Below are positions 36,057 to 46,321 of a stretch of DNA of 64,000 bases, piece by piece. Below the pieces are notes generated by a model. It saw nothing but the letters and a program-made list of their open reading frames with translations, was not told where the DNA came from and did not search any database. Every line of letters starts with the position of its first letter. The stretch's first letter is position 1. This DNA comes from an uncultured Rhodospirillaceae bacterium (GTDB lineage Bacteria; Pseudomonadota; Alphaproteobacteria; CAAGCB01; CAG-977). The stretch lies in contig URSF01000001.1 in assembly GCA_900550445.1 (NCBI GenBank), forward strand, positions 62,001 to 126,000, in the 5' to 3' direction. The position numbers and the translations under genes were made by a program.

Positions 36057-37436
36057 ATGGATAAGGGAATGCATGACTTGTTGACTTCGCAGGCGGCCGC
36101 GGTAGAAGAACGTCTGCGTAAATCGCTGGGGGCGTCCGTTTTTGACACATGGTTGAAAACGCTGTCTGTCGGCGGTTTTAAGGACGGCATTCTGACTTTG
36201 TTTTTGCCGACGAATTTCTTTTGCAGCTATATCGCCCGGAACTTTTCCGAAGAAATAACGCAGGCGTGGCGTAATGAAAATCCGGCGGTTGATTCCGTTA
36301 AATTTGAAGTCGGCAGTCCCGCGTTTTCCGCGCCGGCCGAAAAAATGCCCGAAGTGACGCAGCCCGCCGCCGCTGCGCCTGCCCCTGCCGTGGCGCCTGA
36401 AACCGAAAAGGACGCTTTGTCCGCCGCGCTGGATCCGCGCTTTACTTTTGATAACTTTGTCGTCGGCGCGCCTAATGAATTTGCCTATGCCGCAGCCAGA
36501 CGAGTGGCGGAATCCGACGACGTATCGTTTAATCCGCTGTATCTGTATTCCAGTGCGGGACTGGGTAAAACGCATTTAATGCATTCGATTGCCTGGTATA
36601 TCCGCGAACACAACCCGGCGCGCCGTGTCGTTTATTTGTCGGCGGAAAAATTCATGTATTTGTTTATCCGCGCGATTCGTTACAAGGATACGCTTTCTTT
36701 TAAAGAAGAGCTGCGCAACGTTGACGTTTTAATGATTGACGACGTGCAGTTTTTGATCGGCAAGGAAAACACTCAGGACGAATTTTTCCATACGTTCAAC
36801 GCTCTGGTCGGCAGCGGCAAGCAGATCGTTTTATCGGCGGACAAGCCGCCCGTTAATCTGGAAGGGATTGAGGAACGTTTAAAAACGCGTTTGGGATCCG
36901 GTTTGGTGGCGGATATTCACCCGACGACGTATGAGCTGCGGCTGGGGATTTTGGAAAGCAAGGCGCAGAATTTGGGGGTTTACGTTCCGCAGGACGTTAT
37001 TTCCTTTTTGGCGGAAAAAATCACGGCCAGCGTGCGCGAACTGGAAGGGGCTCTGTTGCGTGTCGCCGCGCATGTCCAGCTGATGGGCGGCGAAGTGACG
37101 CTGGAACGCACATGCGATATTCTGCGCGATATTTTAAGCGTTTTGGATCGCCGCGTCACGATTGAGGAAATTCAGCGCAAAGTGGCGGAACGGTATAATA
37201 TCCGCCTGAGCGAAATGATGTCGAAACGCCGGGAACGTTCGGTAGTCCGGCCGCGCCAGATCGCCATGTTCCTGGCAAAGAATCTGACGACGAAATCGCT
37301 GCCGGATATTGGGCGGGCTTTTAACCGCGATCATACGACGGTGCTTCACGGCATTAAAGCGGTTGAAGACCTGCGTGCGGAAGATCCGGCGTTCAGGGAA
37401 GAAACCGACGATCTGCGCCGCATGCTTTCCGTTTAA
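36057..37436 (+). CDS. dnaA: Chromosomal replication initiator DnaA
   Basis: A 459-residue DnaA. Domain I is the DnaB-interacting N-terminus ('ASVFDTWLKTLSVGG'). Domain II is a short Ala/Pro linker (about residues 100-120). Domain III has Walker A 'SAGLGKTHLMHSIAW' and Walker B 'VLMIDDVQFL'. Domain IV ends with the DNA-binding signature 'GRAFNRDHTTVLHGIKAVE'. TAGGA lies seven bases upstream of the ATG. It initiates replication by binding DnaA boxes. The dnaA-dnaN-recF-gyrB order is kept. Confidence 0.97.
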   Translation: MDKGMHDLLTSQAAAVEERLRKSLGASVFDTWLKTLSVGGFKDGILTLFLPTNFFCSYIARNFSEEITQAWRNENPAVDSVKFEVGSPAFSAPAEKMPEVTQPAAAAPAPAVAPETEKDALSAALDPRFTFDNFVVGAPNEFAYAAARRVAESDDVSFNPLYLYSSAGLGKTHLMHSIAWYIREHNPARRVVYLSAEKFMYLFIRAIRYKDTLSFKEELRNVDVLMIDDVQFLIGKENTQDEFFHTFNALVGSGKQIVLSADKPPVNLEGIEERLKTRLGSGLVADIHPTTYELRLGILESKAQNLGVYVPQDVISFLAEKITASVRELEGALLRVAAHVQLMGGEVTLERTCDILRDILSVLDRRVTIEEIQRKVAERYNIRLSEMMSKRRERSVVRPRQIAMFLAKNLTTKSLPDIGRAFNRDHTTVLHGIKAVEDLRAEDPAFREETDDLRRMLSV

Positions 37437-37530
37437 AAACGGGCGTTTTCCGCGCTGGCCGAAAATTAGTGCGACTCGGTAAAAATCTTTAGTGTTTCCG
37501 ATATTTTTTGCTTTGGAAAAACGGCAGATG

Positions 37531-37539
37531 TGGTATACT
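37531..37539 (+). promoter_or_regulatory. Candidate extended -10 promoter for dnaN
   Basis: TGG-TATACT reads as an extended -10 element in the 145-bp gap between dnaA and dnaN, about 43 bases before the dnaN ATG. The region has no clear -35 box, which extended -10 promoters can do without. Confidence 0.45.
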
Positions 37540-37581
37540 GCATCGAAATAGTTTTTAACCCTTTTTGATGAGTTTGGTTCT

Positions 37582-38697
37582 ATGAAATTTACGATTGAAC
37601 GCGCTGCTTTATTGAAGTCTTTGTCCCATGTTCAGAACGTGGTGGAACGCCGCCATACCAATCCTTTGCTGTCAAACGTGAAAATCACGGCGGCAGATGA
37701 CGGAATTGTGCTGAACGCGACGGATAATGAACTGGAAGTCAGTGAAAAAACGCCGGCCAAAGTCGATACGGCCGGGGCGATAACGGCGCCTGCGCACAAA
37801 TTGTATGAAATTGTGCGTAAACTGCCTGACGGCGCTGAAATCGAATTTGTTTTAAATGCCGAAAACAATCAGCTGAAAATGACGGCCGGACGCGCCAAGT
37901 TTGCTCTGGCGACAATGGCCGGCGAAGATTTTCCTTCGATTGCCGAAGGGGATATGACGCATCATTTTTCTTTGAAGGCTTCGGATCTGCGCGATTTGAT
38001 TGACCGGACGTCTTTTGCCGTTTCAACGGAAGAAACGCGTTTTTATTTGAACGGGATTTATTTGCACGAAGCGACTTCCAAAGAGGAAAAAATCCTGCGC
38101 GCCGTTGCGACGGACGGTCACCGTCTGGCCTGCGCGGAAGCCGTTTTCCCCGAAGGGGCGGCCGGTATGCCCGGAATTATCATTCCGCGCAAGGCGATCG
38201 GTGAATTAAGCAAACTGCTGGCCGAAGAAGCCGAAGACGTTAAAATTGATTTATCGACGTATAAAATCCGCTTTACGTTTGGCGGTTTGGTGCTGACGTC
38301 TTTGCTGATCGAGGGGACGTATCCCGATTATGAACGCGTTATTCCGACGGAAAACGACAAAGTTATGGAAGTTGACGCGCAGGCTTTGACGGCAGTTGTC
38401 GACCGGGTGTCCAGTCTGTCCGAAAAATCGCGCGCCGTCCGTTTGACGCTGTCAAAGGATCTGGTAAAGGTTTCCGCGGCAAACGCCGAAGAAGGCAGCG
38501 CGGAAGACGAACTGGAAGTCAAATATTCCGCCGATCCGATTGACGTCGGGTTTAACTATGTTTATCTGGAAGACGTGTTGAAACAGATCAAGGGCGGTCT
38601 GGTGCGGATTGCTTTTTCGGATTCGGCTTCTCCGACGATTTTGACGGACATGTCGGATCCCAGTGTTTTATTCGTTTTAATGCCAATGCGGGTGTAA
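37582..38697 (+). CDS. dnaN: DNA polymerase III beta sliding clamp
   Basis: A 371-residue clamp, normal length. The start 'MKFTIERAALLKSLSHVQNV' and the C-terminal 'SVLFVLMPMRV' are typical; the three repeated clamp domains are intact. It forms a ring dimer that tethers polymerase to DNA. It has its own candidate promoter and precedes recF by 25 bases. Confidence 0.97.
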   Translation: MKFTIERAALLKSLSHVQNVVERRHTNPLLSNVKITAADDGIVLNATDNELEVSEKTPAKVDTAGAITAPAHKLYEIVRKLPDGAEIEFVLNAENNQLKMTAGRAKFALATMAGEDFPSIAEGDMTHHFSLKASDLRDLIDRTSFAVSTEETRFYLNGIYLHEATSKEEKILRAVATDGHRLACAEAVFPEGAAGMPGIIIPRKAIGELSKLLAEEAEDVKIDLSTYKIRFTFGGLVLTSLLIEGTYPDYERVIPTENDKVMEVDAQALTAVVDRVSSLSEKSRAVRLTLSKDLVKVSAANAEEGSAEDELEVKYSADPIDVGFNYVYLEDVLKQIKGGLVRIAFSDSASPTILTDMSDPSVLFVLMPMRV

Positions 38698-38722
38698 GAC
38701 AATTTTAACGGCAAATGAACTG

Positions 38723-39940
38723 ATGTATGCGCGTTCGCGGGACGCTCTGCCCGCGGCGGCGCAATGCCCGGCGCGGCAGGCCGAAACGTCTGCGGCGGGG
38801 GTTTCCGTCAGCCGTTTGCAAATGGCGCGGTTTCGCAATTATCTTTTTTTGCGGCTGGATCTGCCGCGCGACGCCGGTCAGATTGTTCTGACGGGAAAAA
38901 ACGGTTGCGGAAAAACAAATCTGTTGGAAGCCGTTTCTCTTCTGGCGCCGGGAAAAGGCCTGCGGCAGGCCGGATTTCGGGATATCCTGCCTAAAGACGG
39001 GACGACCGGTTCCTGGGGAATAGCGGCGGCGCTGCGCAAAGGGGACGAAGAAATAGACGTGGCGACCGATTATGAAAATGTTTCCGGGCGGCGGACGGAA
39101 AAACGGCGCGTCCGATTAAACGGAGCGGTTATTTCCCAGACGGATCTGGGGCAGGTTTGCTCCGCCGTATGGCTGACTCCCGGCATGGACAGGCTGTTTG
39201 CCGGCGATCCGGCAGGGCGGCGGCGTTTTCTGGATCGTTTGACGCAGACTTTTTTTGAAGGCCATGCTCGCGCCTGCGCCGCTTACGGTCAGGCTCTGCG
39301 TCAATGGGGGGCTTTGATCCGTGAAGGAAAAACGGACGAACGCTGGTTGGCCGCTTTGGAAAAGACAATGGGAAAATACGGCGCAAAAGCTGCTTTGGCG
39401 CGCCGTACGGCCGTTTCTTTGCTGCAGGAAGAACTGGAACGGGAAACGACGGCCTTTCCGCGAGCGCTTTTGTCCTTGCAGGGCGGCGGAGAAGACGAAC
39501 TGGCGGAAATGCCGGAAGACGAAGCAGCCGAATTTATCCGTACGCATTTTTCCCGTTCTCGCGACGTTTATGCGCAAAACGGTTCTGCCGGCGGTGTGCA
39601 TACGGTTGATCTGGCGGCCGGACATCGGGAAAAAGATATGCCCGCGGCGGCCTGTTCGACCGGGGAACAAAAAGCTTTGCTGATTTCCGTCCTGTTGGCG
39701 CATATTCGGGTTCAGGCAAAACGCAAAGGGGCTTTGCCGCTGGTGCTGTTTGACGAAGTGACCGCGCATTTGGACGACCGGCGCCGGGACGCTTTGTTTG
39801 ATGAAATTTCTGCGCTGAAAACGCAGGCGTGGCTGACGGGAACGACTCCCCGGCCTTTTGAAAGTTTAAAGAAAACGGCGCATTTCGTCGCCGTGGACGA
39901 ATTGTTGCGGACCGTTCCCGATTGGGCGGCCGCGTCTTGA
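38723..39940 (+). CDS. recF: DNA replication and repair protein RecF
   Basis: A 405-residue RecF, an SMC-like ATPase that helps load RecA at gapped DNA. Walker A is 'LTGKNGCGKTNLLEAVSLL' at about residue 55-72, and the signature/Walker B region is 'STGEQKALLISVLLAHIR' to 'LPLVLFDEVTAHLD'. It carries an extra N-terminal tail of about 30 residues ('MYARSRDALPAAAQC...') before the conserved start 'VSRLQMARFRNY', so a later start is possible. It sits between dnaN and gyrB as usual. Confidence 0.94.
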   Translation: MYARSRDALPAAAQCPARQAETSAAGVSVSRLQMARFRNYLFLRLDLPRDAGQIVLTGKNGCGKTNLLEAVSLLAPGKGLRQAGFRDILPKDGTTGSWGIAAALRKGDEEIDVATDYENVSGRRTEKRRVRLNGAVISQTDLGQVCSAVWLTPGMDRLFAGDPAGRRRFLDRLTQTFFEGHARACAAYGQALRQWGALIREGKTDERWLAALEKTMGKYGAKAALARRTAVSLLQEELERETTAFPRALLSLQGGGEDELAEMPEDEAAEFIRTHFSRSRDVYAQNGSAGGVHTVDLAAGHREKDMPAAACSTGEQKALLISVLLAHIRVQAKRKGALPLVLFDEVTAHLDDRRRDALFDEISALKTQAWLTGTTPRPFESLKKTAHFVAVDELLRTVPDWAAAS

Positions 39941-39943
39941 TAA

Positions 39944-42388
<2,445 letters not shown>

Positions 42389-42425
42389 AAAGGACGGGTT
42401 TTTTTATCCGTATTAAAAAAAACGC

Positions 42426-42453
42426 TTGCAGTTTTTAAAAAATACGCTATAAA
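42426..42453 (+). promoter_or_regulatory. Promoter of the tRNA-Thr gene
   Basis: TTGCAG at 42426-42431 and TATAAA at 42448-42453 are 16 bases apart. The tRNA begins 12 bases further on, at the right place for a tRNA promoter. Confidence 0.65.
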
Positions 42454-42465
42454 GAACCTTGCCGT

Positions 42466-42541
<76 letters not shown>

Positions 42542-42543
42542 TT

Positions 42544-42582
42544 AAAAAGCCTTGTTTCCTGCCGGATACAGGGCTTTTTTAA
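42544..42582 (+). terminator. Terminator after tRNA-Thr
   Basis: An A-rich 16-base arm beginning AAAAAGCC (42544-42559) pairs with the arm ending GGCTTTTT (from 42564), with one mismatch and one G-U pair. The last six bases are T. Confidence 0.88.
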
Positions 42583-42689
42583 TACCTGCTTTTCTGTGTT
42601 TGAATTTGCTCTTTTTTGCGCTTTTTTGCACAAAATTTGCACAAGATTTTTGTTTTGTTCAGAGGATTAAATCGAATTCGTTTTACCAT

Positions 42690-42713
42690 AAAAAAGCCCC
42701 CGTTTTCGGAGGC
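42690..42713 (-). terminator. Orphan minus-strand terminator
   Basis: On the minus strand, GCCTCCG-AAAA-CGGGGGC (one G-U pair) is followed by six T. It points leftward, yet no intact minus-strand gene lies just upstream of it. It directly follows the candidate gene fragment at 42725-42832. Confidence 0.65.
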
Positions 42714-42724
42714 TTCCTACATAT

Positions 42725-42832
42725 TTATTTCTGTTTCAAAAACTCATCGGAAAAGTTAAAATCATTCTGCTTTTCGGCCGGAACTGTCTTGCGGGCCGCA
42801 ATTTTTATTTTTGGAAAAAGATATGCTGATTG
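42725..42832 (-). pseudogene. Possible 3' fragment of a lost minus-strand gene
   Basis: A 35-codon open frame with no start codon, ending in TAA just upstream of an orphan terminator. Its last residues read 'AARKTVPAEKQNDFNFSDEF' then LKQK, which looks like a protein C-terminus rather than random sequence. The next codon upstream is a stop. The + strand kinase gene begins at 42823, inside this fragment, so its arrival could have cut the older gene. No homologue is recognised, and a chance frame cannot be ruled out. Confidence 0.3.
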
Positions 42833-43335
42833 TTAATATTAACGGGCCGATAAACGCTGGAAAATCAACGATTTGCAGGCTTTTGGCAAAGGATTTGCCG
42901 GATTGTCTGTTTATTGAGGCCGATGATTTGTTAAGCGATGAAGAACAGGAAAGCCTGCATTTGGACTTTATGGGCGGGATTATGGAACGGCTGCGGCGCT
43001 TGGAACAAAAAATCGCGGTTGAAAAAAATGACGGCAGGTATGGCGTTATTCTGTTTGCTTACCCGATGACGGAAAAAAATTACCGCGGTTGGAAAAAGTT
43101 TGAAGACGTCCGCACGGTCTTTGTCAATATAACGTTGTCGCCTTTACTGTCCGTTTGTCTGACCAACCGGGGAAACAGAGAGCTGGACGCATGGGAAAAA
43201 AAGCGTATCAAACAAATGTACGACGAAGATTACCATTGCCCGAAACAATCGGATTTAATCATTGACAATACATATCAAACGCCGGAACAAACGACCGAAA
43301 TAATCAGGAATTTTTTGAAAAAATACGGAATATAA
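42823..43335 (+). CDS. P-loop small-molecule kinase-like protein
   Basis: 170 residues with an N-terminal Walker A 'INGPINAGKSTICRLL' and 'LFIEADDLL', which resembles P-loop kinases such as shikimate, adenylylsulfate or chloramphenicol phosphotransferase types. The C-terminal part includes 'FVNITLSPLLSVCLTNRG' and 'IIDNTYQTPEQTTEIIRNF'. The substrate is unknown. The ATG at 42823, after GGAAAAAG, is preferred to the TTG at 42811. The gene is more AT-rich than the neighbouring core genes and sits just downstream of tRNA-Thr, a hint of acquisition. Confidence 0.65.
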   Translation: MLIVNINGPINAGKSTICRLLAKDLPDCLFIEADDLLSDEEQESLHLDFMGGIMERLRRLEQKIAVEKNDGRYGVILFAYPMTEKNYRGWKKFEDVRTVFVNITLSPLLSVCLTNRGNRELDAWEKKRIKQMYDEDYHCPKQSDLIIDNTYQTPEQTTEIIRNFLKKYGI

Positions 43336-43348
43336 AAGGACCTGCGCC

Positions 43349-44026
43349 TTATTTCTTTTCAATAAATTCAAAGTGTTGGTAATCTTTAACGTTTATCCAA
43401 CCACCGCCCCAGATAAAGCCGTGTTTTGTAAAAACGCGGTAAGCAAGGTCGTTTTGATCAATCTTGTGGTCGAAAGTTTTTGTTCTGTCCGCGTAAACGG
43501 TCGCGTTGTCCGGAAAAACAATCGTTTTATTCCGCGTCGTTTTAACATAAGGGTTGTACAGCGGATTGATATCTACGGCCAGCCCGAAAGAATGATTGGA
43601 TAATTTATTCGTGCCGGCGATTTTGCGATAATTAAAGCAGGACGTGTTGTTGTCTTTCATCGACTTGCTGTCGTTTCCGCCGTATTCGTCAATCAGTCTG
43701 ATTTTTTCGATGGGGTAGGCGTTTTCATACAACTCCTGAAAAACGGCGGCGATTTTCGGCGCTATTTTTTTGTTACAGATTAAATGGCCGTCGCGAATCT
43801 GCCCGTTAAAATCGTAATGCAGAACATGAATATAAGCCAGGTCGTCATAAGAAATTTGCGCTTTTTCTTCTGACTTTGGAAAAGAAATGCCGGTGATTTT
43901 TTGTTTGAGGTCTTCATTTATCGGGCGGATAAAAAAAGCGTTTTCCGCCGCTTCGGAAACAAAAGGAAAAAATACGCCTGCTGCGATCAGGATAAACAAG
44001 ATCGGTTGTTTTACGGACAAAAACAT
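43349..44026 (-). CDS. Exported M15-family D-Ala-D-Ala/endopeptidase-like protein
   Basis: 225 residues with a signal peptide (about 1-26). The zinc-site motif 'SNHSFGLAVDIN' is the S-x-H-x-x-G-x-A-x-D of M15 peptidases, and 'YQHFEF' near the C-terminus provides the third ligand. 'GFIWGGGW' is also characteristic of VanY/CwlK-type members. It should cleave peptidoglycan peptides outside the cytoplasm. A downstream terminator-like hairpin lies between it and lpoB. It is AT-richer than core genes. Confidence 0.84.
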   Translation of the reverse strand: MFLSVKQPILFILIAAGVFFPFVSEAAENAFFIRPINEDLKQKITGISFPKSEEKAQISYDDLAYIHVLHYDFNGQIRDGHLICNKKIAPKIAAVFQELYENAYPIEKIRLIDEYGGNDSKSMKDNNTSCFNYRKIAGTNKLSNHSFGLAVDINPLYNPYVKTTRNKTIVFPDNATVYADRTKTFDHKIDQNDLAYRVFTKHGFIWGGGWINVKDYQHFEFIEKK

Positions 44027-44045
44027 TTTGCTTTCTTTTTAAAAT

Positions 44046-44077
44046 AAAACACAGGACAAATTACTGCCCTGTGTTTT
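44046..44077 (-). terminator. Terminator of the LpoB cluster
   Basis: AAAACACAGG (44046-44055) pairs with CCTGTGTTTT (44068-44077). On the minus strand the stem is followed by ATTTT, ending the lpoB operon before the M15 peptidase gene. Confidence 0.75.
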
Positions 44078-44091
44078 GTAAAAAATGTAAG

Positions 44092-44706
44092 TTACCAGCC
44101 AAATCCGCTGCGTTTGGAATATTTTGACGTTTTTGTGCGTACGCGGGCGACTTCTTCCCCGCTTTCGATTTCCGTAATACGCAGGTTGACGGTGTATTCC
44201 TTAATGGTCTTGCCGTTCAGAGTTTTCGGATTCATGCGGACGGCGCCGAAAATCAATACTTCTGCGCCCGTAGCCTTTCCGACCTTTTTAATGTCGGAAG
44301 CCTTTACCATGCCGTCACTTTGATATTGCAGTTCTTTTAAGATCTTATCACGCGCTGCCGCGTCGATTAAGACGTAATCTCCCGAAGCGGAAAATTCGTT
44401 TAACAGTTCGTCGTTTAAATCGTCGATCGGGAAATAAGCTTCCGACGTTTCGTTTTGAACTTCGGCGATAAACAAACGCGGCCGATGCCCCAGCTGCGCC
44501 AGATAGCGTTGATAACCGCGGTGGCTGTCCAGCTGTTTGATGATGTCTTTAACGGCGATTTCCGTATCCGTCAGCAGCCATTCGTCAGTGATGCTCATTG
44601 CTTTTTCATCACCTTCCGCCGTTGACAGACGTTCGGCTTTAAAACTGGCGCAGCCCTGAATTAACAGGACTGATCCCAAAGCCAGTGCAAAAAAAGTTTT
44701 TTTCAT
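44092..44706 (-). CDS. lpoB: LpoB-like penicillin-binding protein activator
   Basis: 204 residues. Lipobox 'LLIQGCAS' (Cys 19) is followed by a CsgG/LpoB-like domain: 'RPRLFIAEVQNETSEAYFPI', 'DYVLIDAAARDKILKELQYQ' and 'TGAEVLIFGAVRM'. LpoB is an outer-membrane lipoprotein that activates a class A penicillin-binding protein. It is the last gene of a four-gene envelope cluster. Which PBP it activates is not known. Confidence 0.8.
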   Translation of the reverse strand: MKKTFFALALGSVLLIQGCASFKAERLSTAEGDEKAMSITDEWLLTDTEIAVKDIIKQLDSHRGYQRYLAQLGHRPRLFIAEVQNETSEAYFPIDDLNDELLNEFSASGDYVLIDAAARDKILKELQYQSDGMVKASDIKKVGKATGAEVLIFGAVRMNPKTLNGKTIKEYTVNLRITEIESGEEVARVRTKTSKYSKRSGFGW

Positions 44707-44723
44707 GTCAGCATTCCTTGTTT

Positions 44724-45662
44724 TTAGAAATTCAGATTTAAAACATTTTCGTTCAGATAAGCTTTTAATGATTCCAAAGCGTTTGAAAACGCTTGTCTTT
44801 CATTTCGGCCTGTTTCCGTCAGCGTCGTTGCCAGAACGTCAATCGTTTTTCCTTTTTTATCCGGCGCTTTCATCGTGAAATGATAAGCGTATTTTACAAA
44901 TCCGTCGATATTGGAATATTGTTTTTCCGGCTGCAAAGAAATGATAACCCGGGGCGTTCGGCCGTCGGCTTCGTCGGCGAACGTATAACCGTTTTCCTTT
45001 AATACGCCGCGCACCGTCTGGTCAAAAGCTTTGTCCGGTTTTCCGGCGACGCTCAGAAAAATATGGCGTTTGCCGATCCGGGCTTTTTTGTTGCCGTATA
45101 CCTGTTCATAGGTAACCTCTTCGATAACGGGAGAACCGGTTAAAACGATATGGCGTTGATTTAAACCGCGCCTTTGTTCGTACAGTTTTTCCAAACGAAC
45201 GGCCGCTGCCGGAGAATCTTCCTGCAACAGCGCTTTCATTTTTTGATCCAAATCATCAATTTCTTCTTGAGTGATACGGGCGGCAGCAGGCTTGTTTAAA
45301 ACGGCCAGAGCATAAACGTCCGTCGGCGTATCAAACGTTTCTTTGATTTCAACGGCGTTCAGCAGTACGTCCGAAGATTCGGAAACGTAATCCCTGATCT
45401 TGGAGGTCGTTTCATCATCGTTTTGATTCAATGTCGATTCAAATGATGATTTTATCCGGGCTTCAAAAACCTTTGCCAGTCCGCTCCGGGCGTCTGCTTT
45501 GGCGCTGTTCAATCCAGAACCGACGCCGACGGCGCACAATTCTTCTTTGGCGCAGACGGCATAGGGATTGTTAATCCATTCGGGTTTTTCCTGTTTTGAT
45601 TTGGCCTGCGCCTGCGCCGCCGTCATCAAAAACAGCACCGTCAGAAATATCCGTTTTATCAT
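44724..45662 (-). CDS. LPP20-family exported protein
   Basis: 312 residues with a type I signal ending 'AAQAQA' (about 20). The N-terminal region 'PYAVCAKEELCAVGVGSG' then 'AKADARSGLAKVFEARI' resembles LPP20/DUF-type envelope proteins. The C-terminal half has a second domain with 'RIGKRHIFLSVAG' and 'TPRVIISLQPEKQYSNID'. It shows no lipobox. It belongs to the LpoB/COG3014 cluster and may help outer-membrane or peptidoglycan functions. Confidence 0.7.
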   Translation of the reverse strand: MIKRIFLTVLFLMTAAQAQAKSKQEKPEWINNPYAVCAKEELCAVGVGSGLNSAKADARSGLAKVFEARIKSSFESTLNQNDDETTSKIRDYVSESSDVLLNAVEIKETFDTPTDVYALAVLNKPAAARITQEEIDDLDQKMKALLQEDSPAAAVRLEKLYEQRRGLNQRHIVLTGSPVIEEVTYEQVYGNKKARIGKRHIFLSVAGKPDKAFDQTVRGVLKENGYTFADEADGRTPRVIISLQPEKQYSNIDGFVKYAYHFTMKAPDKKGKTIDVLATTLTETGRNERQAFSNALESLKAYLNENVLNLNF

Positions 45663-45682
45663 CAGCCTGTCCTTTCAAAAGG

Positions 45683-46285
45683 TTATTCCGCGGCGTTTAA
45701 ATCCGCCATATAGGAATCGACCGCTTCCGTCATGGCTTTTTTATCTTCGCCTTTCAAGTGTTTGACGGTTTTTTCCTTGTATGCGTTCAAAGCTTCCGCC
45801 AAAGCGGTTTTTTTGATTTTGACGACAACATCGCATTTATAGGACGTATAGTCTTTTTCAGCGCCTTTTTCTTTTTTGTAAGCACGTTTTTCCCAGTATT
45901 TGTCGGCGACGGCGACACCGTGCAGATTGACCTGAATATTTTGTTCCAGCGTTTCTTTCATTTTGCTGTTGGCCGTATCGTCCTGAGATTTGTTGATTTC
46001 TTCAAAACGGCTCATCAGTTCCTGCGCGATTTCAGAAGCGACTTTCTGCGTTGCGCGCGTTTCGGCTGATTTTAAGCATAAACGCTGGTTAACGTTCTGC
46101 GCGTCGCTGACGAAATAACGGTTTTGCTTTGCTTCGGAAGACGAGTCGATTTTGTGCGCTTTGGACTGAAGAGTCCAGGACGGTTTGGAGGCTTCCGACG
46201 CGTCCGTAATATCGTAATCGGGGGTAAATCCGGCGCAGGCGGACAGCAGGCAAAGCGCGGAAACGGTGATTAAATATTTTTTCAT
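45683..46285 (-). CDS. LPP20-like lipoprotein
   Basis: 200 residues with the lipobox 'LLSACAG' (Cys 17). The middle contains 'NQRLCLKSAETRATQKVASE', similar to LPP20-type lipoproteins that open with an 'A-x2-xA-x-A' helix. The C-terminal 'YTSYKCDVVVKIKKTALAEA' is a further conserved block. It is the second gene of the cluster and probably lies in the outer membrane. Its exact role is unknown. Confidence 0.65.
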   Translation of the reverse strand: MKKYLITVSALCLLSACAGFTPDYDITDASEASKPSWTLQSKAHKIDSSSEAKQNRYFVSDAQNVNQRLCLKSAETRATQKVASEIAQELMSRFEEINKSQDDTANSKMKETLEQNIQVNLHGVAVADKYWEKRAYKKEKGAEKDYTSYKCDVVVKIKKTALAEALNAYKEKTVKHLKGEDKKAMTEAVDSYMADLNAAE

Positions 46286-46321
46286 TACTTGTTTCTCCTT
46301 AATGCGAGGTGGTCAGTTATT

